DNA of 12,324 nucleotides, from NCBI GenBank assembly GCA_032260445.1, contig JAVVFG010000089.1, forward strand, positions 1 to 12,324, written 5' to 3'. This document shows, piece after piece, positions 7,466 through 12,324 of this stretch. The translations under genes were made by a program, and so were the position numbers. The notes below the pieces were generated by a model, which worked only from the letters and a program-made list of their open reading frames with translations, was not told where the DNA came from and did no database searches. The stretch's first letter is position 1, and every line of letters begins with the position of its first letter. Source of the DNA: JAAYYY01 sp032260445. GTDB taxonomy: Bacteria; Chloroflexota; Anaerolineae; Promineifilales; Promineifilaceae.

Positions 7466-8410
7466 CTAAGGCCTTGCGGCCTGCTCCTTTCCTAACTGGC
7501 TGCCAACTAAATCGGGATGGCCGTTGATAAACGCTTCGATCGACATCGCACGCCGGCCGGCCGGCTGGACCTCAATTAGCCGCAACGCGCCGCTACCGGC
7601 GGCGACGACGATACCCTCGCCGCTGTCCACCACCGTGCCGGGTGGCGCAGACAGCCCGCCAGCAAGTGCGGCGGTCACAATGCGCAGCCGCTCTCCATTG
7701 TACCAGGTGGACGCGCCGGGCCACGGCGTCATCGCGCGTACGCGCCGCTCCAGCGCCAGCGCCGGCTCCGTCCAATCGAGATCACCGTCTTCCTTGCCAA
7801 TCAGCGGGGCATAGGTTGCGCGTGCTGCATCTTGCGCTCTGGCGCGGATCTCGCCGGCCAGGATAGCGTCCAGGTAGCGCCGCACCATTGCCGCGCCGAG
7901 CGCGGCCAGCCGGTCATGCAGCGTCGCTGCCGTCTCCGCCGGCCCGATGGGGATCGCCTCCTGTACATACACGGGACCCGTATCCAGCCCTTCGTCCATC
8001 TGCATCAAGCTGATCCCGGTCTCCGGGTCGCCGGCAAGGATCGCATGGTGGATAGGTGAAGCGCCGCGCCAGCGTGGCAATAGGGAGGCATGCACGTTGA
8101 GACAGCCGAGCGGCGGCAGGTTAAGCATGTGGGGCCGCAGAATCTGGCCATAGGCGGCGACGACGATCGCCTCCGGCTGCCAGGCGCGAACGGGTTCCGC
8201 TGCTTCCGAGGCGCGCAGCGAAGCCGGCTGGTAGAGAGGCACACCAACTTCCTGGGCCAGCACCTTCACCGGGGACGGCCGGAGCACCTGCCCGCGCCCG
8301 GCGGGGCGGTCAGGCTGGGTAACAACACCGGCAACGGTCTGCGTGTCAATAAGCGCCTGCAGAATGGGGACGGCAAAGTGCGGGGTGCCCATGAAGACGA
8401 TGCGTGCCAT
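7466..8410 (-). CDS. fmt: Methionyl-tRNA formyltransferase
   Basis: Fmt transfers a formyl group from 10-formyltetrahydrofolate to initiator Met-tRNA, so that translation starts with formylmethionine. The 314-residue length is normal. The start MARIVFMGTPHFAVP is typical of the family. The catalytic triad is visible as N105 and H107 in LNVHASLLPRWRGASPI and D143 in DEGLDTGPV. The C-terminal OB-like tRNA-binding domain (about 205-310) contains LRLIEVQPAGRRAMSIEAFI. The usual neighbour def (peptide deformylase) is absent; the next genes in the apparent operon are a ketopantoate reductase and a SoxB-like phosphatase. No ribosome site precedes the ATG, and a promoter ends six bases upstream, which suggests a leaderless message. 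Identification is secure. Confidence 0.96.
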   Translation of the reverse strand: MARIVFMGTPHFAVPILQALIDTQTVAGVVTQPDRPAGRGQVLRPSPVKVLAQEVGVPLYQPASLRASEAAEPVRAWQPEAIVVAAYGQILRPHMLNLPPLGCLNVHASLLPRWRGASPIHHAILAGDPETGISLMQMDEGLDTGPVYVQEAIPIGPAETAATLHDRLAALGAAMVRRYLDAILAGEIRARAQDAARATYAPLIGKEDGDLDWTEPALALERRVRAMTPWPGASTWYNGERLRIVTAALAGGLSAPPGTVVDSGEGIVVAAGSGALRLIEVQPAGRRAMSIEAFINGHPDLVGSQLGKEQAARP

Positions 8411-8416
8411 GCGCGC

Positions 8417-8444
8417 ATTCTAACACGCTGGAGGGACCGGGCAA
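8417..8444 (-). promoter_or_regulatory. Promoter of fmt, placed for a leaderless transcript
   Basis: On the minus strand TTGCCC (8444-8439) and TAGAAT (8422-8417) are 16 bases apart, with a TG one base before the -10 (extended -10). The -10 ends six bases before the A of the fmt ATG at 8410. The usual distance to the start site would put +1 on or next to that A. This fits the lack of any ribosome site for fmt. Confidence 0.55.
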
Positions 8445-8470
8445 ACGCAGCAATCCCTCCAAAGTCACGA

Positions 8471-8499
8471 TTGACGCTGGCGAGAGGTCCCCATACAAT
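8471..8499 (+). promoter_or_regulatory. Sigma-70-type promoter for the DUF4870 gene
   Basis: TTGACG (8471-8476) and TACAAT (8494-8499) are separated by 17 bases, one mismatch each from consensus. The start site would be near 8506. It is divergent from the fmt promoter, with 26 bases between the two -35 elements, so one regulator could affect both. Confidence 0.65.
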
Positions 8500-8505
8500 C
8501 TGCAC

Positions 8506-8682
8506 TAGGATTCTCATGCCAGTTACGTCCACTACCCGATCTCAGAGGAGGTTATCACGGAGAAAGTTTCGCGCGCGCCCACCTGATCATTTGCCGGGCA
8601 TGGGCTCTGCCTGTAGCGCCGGCGGCGCACAGCAGACATGAATGGGTTGGTCCTTGATGGTATTGATGGAAAGGAGGTACTT
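8506..8682 (+). other. Long 5' leader of the DUF4870 gene
   Basis: About 177 bases separate the inferred start site from the chosen GTG. The leader contains an orphan AGGAGG (8546-8551) with no start codon at the right distance. It also holds a hairpin near 8611-8632 (CTGT-A-GCGCC, loop GGC, GGCGC-ACAG; nine pairs with one bulged A). A 41-codon open frame (ATG 8516 to TGA 8641, weak AGGA five bases upstream) ends in an ATGA overlap with an alternative ATG of the downstream gene. That frame is arginine-rich and uses codons unlike its neighbours, so it may be chance. I do not recognise a known riboswitch here. Confidence 0.4.
8671..8677 (+). promoter_or_regulatory. Strong ribosome binding site that fixes a GTG start
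   Basis: AAGGAGG lies five bases before GTG 8683. It outweighs the upstream in-frame ATG at 8638, which has no ribosome site of its own. Confidence 0.75.
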
Positions 8683-9036
8683 GTGAGCGACGAATTTAAC
8701 GTGGAAAACATGGAACCGGCTGGGGAAATGGAAGTAACCGACGACGACAAGCTGTGGGCGCTGCTGGCATACGTGCTGACACCGATCATGCCGGTTGTCA
8801 TCATGCTCCTCGAGGACAAGAAGAATCGTCCCTTCTTGAAGGCACACAATGCCCAGGCATTAGTCTGGGGTCTCATTAACGTCGTCGTCTCGGCGACGAT
8901 TAGCCCCTTTCTATGTGGCATCCCGAGCATCCTTGTCTGGCTCGTCGCTATTTACTGGGGCTGGCAGGCCTACCAGGGCAAGATGGTCGAAATTCCCGTA
9001 ATTAGTGACTTCGTCCGCAACCAGGGCTGGGCCTGA
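8683..9036 (+). CDS. DUF4870-family small membrane protein
   Basis: This 117-residue protein matches the DUF4870 (Tic20-like fold) group of small bacterial membrane proteins of unknown function. An acidic N-terminal tail (1-22) leads to the family's opening DDKLWALLAYVLTPI (about 21-35, membrane segment to about 43). A short charged loop, LEDKKNRPFLKAHNAQAL, follows; its FxxxHxxQ core is the family's best-conserved motif. Two more hydrophobic segments run about 57-75 and 77-96. GTG 8683 was chosen over ATG 8638 because of the AAGGAGG site; the longer form would add 15 residues. It is transcribed alone from its own promoter and ends 28 bases before a strong stem-loop. Family is fairly sure; no function can be given. 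Confidence 0.85.
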   Translation: MSDEFNVENMEPAGEMEVTDDDKLWALLAYVLTPIMPVVIMLLEDKKNRPFLKAHNAQALVWGLINVVVSATISPFLCGIPSILVWLVAIYWGWQAYQGKMVEIPVISDFVRNQGWA

Positions 9037-9063
9037 GTCTGTCCCTTTACCCCACAAACACAA

Positions 9064-9095
9064 AAGCGGCGGTCATCACATAATGACCGCCGCTT
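9064..9095. terminator. Bidirectional intrinsic terminator
   Basis: A perfect 13-bp stem (AAGCGGCGGTCAT, 9064-9076, with ATGACCGCCGCTT, 9083-9095) encloses the six-base loop CACATA. On the minus strand it runs into TTTTGTGTTTG; on the plus strand into CTGCTTT. It lies between two convergent genes (ends at 9036 and 9124), so it can end both transcripts and is stronger for the minus-strand operon. Confidence 0.9.
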
Positions 9096-9123
9096 CTGCT
9101 TTAGCAGGTGGTAAGGCGCAGAT

Positions 9124-10212
9124 CTACTGTTCTTCCTCACTTCTAGGCAGGGTCTCTAGCACCCCCTCGACCTTACCGGGCAGCACGCTCGCCGGCGGGT
9201 AGGGCTGGGTGCCCAGCCTGGTCAACACGGCCGCGCCCAGACCCACCGAGGCGAGCATCAGGCCGATAAGCCAGACGACAAACCCACCGCCGATGCTAAA
9301 GGGCGGCACCAGCGTCAGCAGGCCGAGAGCCAGGGTCAGAACCGCCGTGCCCAACGCTGCTGTCACGACGAGGCTACGCTGTGCCAGCTTAACCATGCGC
9401 ACCAGCCAGCTCCCGAACCGCTCGCCGACGGCGACCCAGCCCAATAACAGGGCCGCAATCGGCACGAGAGCCAACAGGAAGACAGCCGGGAAGAGGAGCA
9501 AGCCGATACAGGTAATCGCCAGGACGACGAGCATGAGAACGAGGAGCGAGGGGACGGCAACTGCTGTCAGGAAGCCCACGGCACCGCTCGCCGCCGGCCG
9601 TGCGCGCACTGTCTGCCCCACTTGTTGCAGATGGCGCGGGAAGACGGCGGTGATGACCAATGCCAGAATGCCCATCAACAGGCTGCGTCCAACCGCCTCG
9701 CTCAGGCCGGTGAAGAAGCGGCCGATCGGCGAGACTGCCCGCCGCGGCACTTCGACGCTGGGGATTTCCGGACGCCCGGGGATGCCGGGCGGTATGGGCA
9801 TGTTTTCGAGGAAACGTGTGCCGACGGAGGCGCAGCTGGCGGCGCCACTCTCATCACTGATCGCGCCGCCGACAAAGCAGTCGCCTTCGACGCGTGCCTC
9901 GTCTGTCAGCACTAGATCGCCGCGAAAGATGACGAGATTCCCGTTGACAATGCCATTGACGCTCACGTCGCCGTCAAAGACGGTGAGATCCCCGGTGATA
10001 ATGCCGTCGACGATGACATCGCCGTTAAACACGGTGACCTTGCCATTAACCTGGCCACCGGCCATGACGTGTAAGTCGTTCCTATAGACGTTGATATCCT
10101 CGTCGACGACCTCGCCTTCGCCGATGATACGATCCAGGCCGGCGGCACTTGCCGTCATCGCGGGTACCAACAATAGCAAGAGCAGGATGAGTACTATAAC
10201 GTTACGCTTCAT
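9124..10212 (-). CDS. Membrane protein with bactofilin-like beta repeats, third gene of a sigma/anti-sigma operon
   Basis: This 362-residue protein starts with a signal peptide (1-24: basic KR, a run of I/L, then TASAA). Residues about 36-118 form the outer or periplasmic repeat domain, with a 17-residue period of the type G-(D/N)-L-T-V-F-D-G-D-V-x-V-x-G. This is the pattern of bactofilins and other polymer-forming right-handed beta-helix proteins. Two cysteines (C112, C127) flank a linker. A proline-rich spacer (138-160) leads to about five hydrophobic segments: 175-192, 211-240, 242-262, 280-302 and 308-332. The tail is short and acidic. The ATG has GGAGAAG upstream and lies 24 bases after the anti-sigma stop. 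Inference: it is the output or sensor partner of the sigma/anti-sigma pair, assembling in the envelope. True bactofilins are soluble, so a cytoskeletal function should not be assumed. Confidence 0.8.
   Translation of the reverse strand: MKRNVIVLILLLLLLVPAMTASAAGLDRIIGEGEVVDEDINVYRNDLHVMAGGQVNGKVTVFNGDVIVDGIITGDLTVFDGDVSVNGIVNGNLVIFRGDLVLTDEARVEGDCFVGGAISDESGAASCASVGTRFLENMPIPPGIPGRPEIPSVEVPRRAVSPIGRFFTGLSEAVGRSLLMGILALVITAVFPRHLQQVGQTVRARPAASGAVGFLTAVAVPSLLVLMLVVLAITCIGLLLFPAVFLLALVPIAALLLGWVAVGERFGSWLVRMVKLAQRSLVVTAALGTAVLTLALGLLTLVPPFSIGGGFVVWLIGLMLASVGLGAAVLTRLGTQPYPPASVLPGKVEGVLETLPRSEEEQ
9886..10095 (-). repeat. 17-residue tandem repeats within the bactofilin-like gene
   Basis: Residues 40-109 hold four successive units beginning at 40, 57, 74 and 91. 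Units two and three are the closest: GKVTVFNGDVIVDGIIT and GDLTVFDGDVSVNGIVN. The fourth unit is two residues longer. The spacing fits one coil of a beta-helix per unit. Confidence 0.75.
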
Positions 10213-10236
10213 CGTATCTTCTCCAAAGCCGCCGGC

Positions 10237-10779
10237 TCAGGTGCGTTCTTGCTGAAACACGAGGCGGTTGACGACGCCGCCCCAGACGACGACAACGAGC
10301 GCCATCAGCAGTAACCAGCCGATAAGCTGCGGCTGCTCGGCGACGAGTTCGCCAGCGCCAGAGACCAGGGCGCGCAAGATGACACCGGCGGCGTTGAGTA
10401 GGGCGAGCACTGCCTGCCACAACCCAGCCCACATGGCCGGCTGGCCGAGCGCAGGCACGAGCTGCACGGCGGCCCACCCCAAACCCACCAGAGGGATCAG
10501 CCCGGCCGCCATGAACAGCGCGTAGACAAACACCCCCATCCACAGGTGACGGCGGGTGGCCGCCGGAAGGCGGCGCACCGTCCGCTGCACAAAGCCCGGC
10601 GGCGGGGTAACCGCTGGCGTTTCCCGTAGCAGCCGGTCAACGGCCTGCATCCGCCCAAACTCTGCAGCCAGGTCTGGACGCGCGCGCAGGTGAGCTACCA
10701 GCTCGGCCTCGCCGGCTGCTGAAAGCTCACCGTCGAGCGCGTCCATCATTAGTCCGATAATCTCTTCATGCTCCATCAC
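10237..10779 (-). CDS. Cysteine-free membrane anti-sigma factor candidate
   Basis: This 180-residue protein sits directly after the ECF sigma gene (41-base gap) and has the usual anti-sigma layout. A short helical N-terminal domain (HEEIIGLMMDALDGELSAAGEAELVAHLRARPDLAAEF, quoted here only by its ends: HEEIIGLMMD and LVAHLRARPD) is followed by a linker with PPPGFVQRTVRRLP (about 59-72). Three hydrophobic segments follow (about 79-108, 116-139, 151-173). The DGELSxxExxxVxxHL pattern is that of zf-HC2 anti-sigma proteins, where the histidine (here H30) normally begins HxxxCxxC. Here the two cysteine positions are R34 and L37, and the whole protein has no cysteine, so it cannot form that zinc site. 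It probably holds the sigma factor at the membrane. GTG 10779 and ATG 10776 are adjacent possible starts; the AAGGGA site fits the GTG slightly better. Confidence 0.78.
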   Translation of the reverse strand: MMEHEEIIGLMMDALDGELSAAGEAELVAHLRARPDLAAEFGRMQAVDRLLRETPAVTPPPGFVQRTVRRLPAATRRHLWMGVFVYALFMAAGLIPLVGLGWAAVQLVPALGQPAMWAGLWQAVLALLNAAGVILRALVSGAGELVAEQPQLIGWLLLMALVVVVWGGVVNRLVFQQERT

Positions 10780-10820
10780 GCTATCCGTCCCTTTCTTCTC
10801 TTCTCACCACTCTTTACGTC

Positions 10821-11405
10821 TCAATTGAGATGGGGTTGCAGCTGGGCCGCAACGCCGTTCTCATTTGTTGCTTCTGCCATCTGACGCCGGGCGCGAAACA
10901 GGCGCGACTTGATGGCGCTGACCGTCGTATCCATCGTCTCGGCGATCTCCTCGTAGCTCAGGTCATACCAGTAGCGCAGGATGACTGCCTGGCGATAATC
11001 CTCGGGTAGCGTCGCTAGCAGTTGCTGCACCAGCACCTGTCGCTCGCTGTTGACTGCCTGTGATTCGGGACCGTCGGCGCGATCGGACATCAGCGCCGGG
11101 TGGGGTGGCAACGGCTCGTCTATCGACAGGAGCGTCGCCCGCCGCTTGCGGATCAGATCGATGCAATAGTTCGAGGTGATTGACAAAAGCCAGGTGGAAA
11201 ATTTCCGGCTGGGATCATAGGTCTCCAGGCGCGTAAAGGCGCGGATAAAGGCCTCCTGCGCCGCTTCCTCTGCCTCACCGCGGTTGTTGAGCATGCGATA
11301 CGCCAAGTTGTAGACGGGTCCCTGGTAGGCTTCGACCAGTTTGCCGAACGCCACTCGATCCCCTCGCCTGGCCTGCTCCAGCCAAACTTCTTCTTCGTGA
11401 TTCAC
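10821..11405 (-). CDS. ECF-type RNA polymerase sigma factor
   Basis: This 194-residue protein is a sigma-70-family factor of the extracytoplasmic-function type, directing RNA polymerase to a small regulon. Region 2 (about 18-88) includes LVEAYQGPVYNLAYRML, the core-binding EAEEAAQEAFIRAF, and the -10-recognising stretch KFSTWLLSITSNYCIDLIRKRR. A linker rich in proline and acidic residues (about 92-120) joins region 4 (about 122-177), with LPEDYRQAVILRYWYDLSYE and the helix-turn-helix IAETMDTTVSAIKSRLFRAR. The frame is open from a TTG at 11453, but I chose GTG 11405 because CAGGAG stands nine bases before it and the family core begins soon after. It heads an operon with a membrane anti-sigma candidate and a bactofilin-like membrane protein. 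The regulated genes are unknown; autoregulation is common in the family. Confidence 0.94.
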   Translation of the reverse strand: MNHEEEVWLEQARRGDRVAFGKLVEAYQGPVYNLAYRMLNNRGEAEEAAQEAFIRAFTRLETYDPSRKFSTWLLSITSNYCIDLIRKRRATLLSIDEPLPPHPALMSDRADGPESQAVNSERQVLVQQLLATLPEDYRQAVILRYWYDLSYEEIAETMDTTVSAIKSRLFRARRQMAEATNENGVAAQLQPHLN

Positions 11406-11414
11406 AGTTGAGAT

Positions 11415-11420
11415 CTCCTG
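11415..11420 (-). promoter_or_regulatory. Ribosome binding site that fixes the sigma-factor GTG start
   Basis: CAGGAG on the minus strand ends nine bases before GTG 11405. No comparable site precedes the upstream TTG at 11453. Confidence 0.6.
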
Positions 11421-11479
11421 ACTTCTCACTGGCCTGTACGCAGAGAGGGTCAAAAGGTTGCACGCTGTTATGCGCTTTC

Positions 11480-11508
11480 AGTGTGGTCTGTACGCACGCT
11501 CTTGTCAA
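11480..11508 (-). promoter_or_regulatory. Possible housekeeping promoter of the sigma-factor operon
   Basis: On the minus strand a perfect TTGACA (11508-11503) is followed after 17 bases by CACACT (11485-11480), a weak -10 with three matches. Transcription would start near 11473, about 68 bases before GTG 11405. The perfect -35 and spacing are the main support. Confidence 0.4.
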
Positions 11509-11544
11509 GCTGCCGCGGCACGAGTAGTGCGCCTACATAGCCAC

Positions 11545-11573
11545 TTGACACTACCCAAGGGACGCAAGATAAT
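11545..11573 (+). promoter_or_regulatory. Near-consensus promoter of the methyltransferase gene
   Basis: TTGACA (11545-11550) and GATAAT (11568-11573) are exactly 17 bases apart, giving 11 of 12 consensus matches. The -10 ends nine bases before the ATG at 11583, so the leader would be zero to about three bases long. Confidence 0.75.
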
Positions 11574-11582
11574 GCCGCCACG

Positions 11583-12324
11583 ATGACGCGACCAAGAGAA
11601 CGAGAACGGCAGTCGCTGCCGTCAGAGCTGTACACTGAAGAGTACTTCCTAACGGCATGCGAGGGTTACGACGTCTATTTGGAGTCCGAGGGCGAACACC
11701 TTTCCCGCCGGCTGCGCGATGCCTTTGCCGTGGCCGATGTGCAGCCGGGGATGCGTGTTCTCGACGTCGGCTGTGGGCGGGGCGAGATCCTGCGCCACTG
11801 CATGCGGCTCGGCATTGACGCCCAGGGGATCGACTATGCGGAGGCGGCAACGGCAATGTCGCGCGAGGCTGTGGCCGCGGAGTTAGGGACGAGCGAGCGA
11901 GTAGGCCCTCGTGATCAGCCGGTCTATCCTGCCGGTATCTGCCGCGCCGACGCCAAGCGGTTGCCTTATCCCAGCAACAGCTTTGATCGCGTCTTAATGT
12001 TCGACGTCGTCGAGCACCTCTATCCGTGGGAGCTCCACGCCGCGATGCTCGAGGTCCGGCGCGTATTGCGCGATGACGGCCGTTTCATCATCCACACCGC
12101 GCCCAACCGCTGGTACGATCGTTATGCCTATCCCTGGGTGCGGCGCTTCCGCTCTCTGTTGGGCCAGGGCGCGCGCTACCCGGAAGATCCGCGCGCCATT
12201 ACCCCGGTCAACCAGGACGTCCACGTCAACGAGCAGGACATCTTGAGCATGCGGCGAGCCCTCAATGCGGCTGGTTTCCGCGGCAAGATCTGGCTCGATT
12301 CGCCGCCGCAAGACCGGCGCGAAA
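11583..12324 (+). CDS. Class I SAM-dependent methyltransferase, cut by the right edge
   Basis: The frame is open from ATG 11583 to the end of the window: 247 codons, no stop. It encodes a Rossmann-fold methyltransferase of the UbiE/Methyltransf_11 type. Residues 17-48 are a helical lead-in (YTEEYFLTACEGYDVYLE). Motif I is VLDVGCGRGEIL (59-70). The acidic residue at the end of the second strand is D84 (GIDYAEAA). A later acidic contact is CRADAKRLPY. The post-strand-4 motif is FDRVLMFDVVEHLYPWEL, followed by EVRRVLRDDGRFIIHTAPNRW. The acceptor is unknown; relatives act on quinones, sugars, lipids and small molecules. No ribosome site precedes the ATG and the promoter lies immediately upstream, so translation from a leaderless message is likely. 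It is divergent from the sigma-factor operon, with a 177-base intergenic region. Confidence 0.85.
   Translation, partial: MTRPRERERQSLPSELYTEEYFLTACEGYDVYLESEGEHLSRRLRDAFAVADVQPGMRVLDVGCGRGEILRHCMRLGIDAQGIDYAEAATAMSREAVAAELGTSERVGPRDQPVYPAGICRADAKRLPYPSNSFDRVLMFDVVEHLYPWELHAAMLEVRRVLRDDGRFIIHTAPNRWYDRYAYPWVRRFRSLLGQGARYPEDPRAITPVNQDVHVNEQDILSMRRALNAAGFRGKIWLDSPPQDRRE

Noticed and set aside
7455..7485. AGGCCT-A-AGGCCT palindromes at the 3' end of fmt as a terminator or repeat element
   Set aside because: The segment is partly coding, the arms are short, no T-run follows, and the downstream gene begins only 47 bases later in the same direction.
10819..10830. Perfect 12-base palindrome TCTCAATTGAGA at the end of the sigma-factor gene
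   Set aside because: It overlaps the stop codon, has no loop or T-run to make a terminator, and occurs once, so no operator role can be supported.
11524..11554. Inverted repeat GTAGTG ... CACTAC overlapping the methyltransferase -35
   Set aside because: The arms are only six bases with no extension, which is expected by chance in an intergenic region of this size.

Overview
The window is a gene-dense, GC-rich bacterial chromosome segment with short intergenic gaps and many 4-base start/stop overlaps. The nurA-herA operon, the DUF4870 membrane protein, and the ECF sigma / anti-sigma / bactofilin-like membrane protein set together suggest a Chloroflexota (Anaerolineae/Caldilineae-like) genome. 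That placement is an inference from gene content; no rRNA or other phylogenetic marker is present. I saw no mobile element, CRISPR array, tRNA or rRNA.

Region 1 (1-4844, + strand) is a four-gene, translationally coupled operon behind a good sigma-70-type promoter. It holds the NurA nuclease, a 232-residue protein that looks HAS-barrel-like, the HerA hexameric ATPase/translocase, and a zinc-dependent alcohol dehydrogenase. All three junctions are ATGA overlaps. NurA and HerA form a DNA end-resection machine; the middle protein is a candidate third component.

Region 2 (4863-8410, - strand) reads fmt (methionyl-tRNA formyltransferase), a ketopantoate reductase-family protein (panE/apbA type), then a cytoplasmic SoxB-like metallophosphatase/5'-nucleotidase-family protein. 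Gaps are 47 and 30 bases, so this is probably one operon. Its promoter sits so close to the fmt ATG that the transcript should be leaderless.

Region 3 (8411-9095, + strand) is a strong promoter, an unusually long leader of about 175 bases, a small DUF4870 membrane protein starting at GTG, and a 13-bp stem-loop terminator that serves both strands.

Region 4 (9124-11508, - strand) is an ECF sigma factor, a cysteine-free three-helix membrane anti-sigma candidate, and a secreted/membrane protein with bactofilin-like repeats followed by several membrane helices. It looks like an envelope-sensing regulatory cassette.

Region 5 (11545-12324, + strand) is a near-consensus promoter followed at once by a SAM-dependent methyltransferase that runs off the right edge. 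Its transcript should also be leaderless or almost so. The first 91 bases contain no feature I can support.
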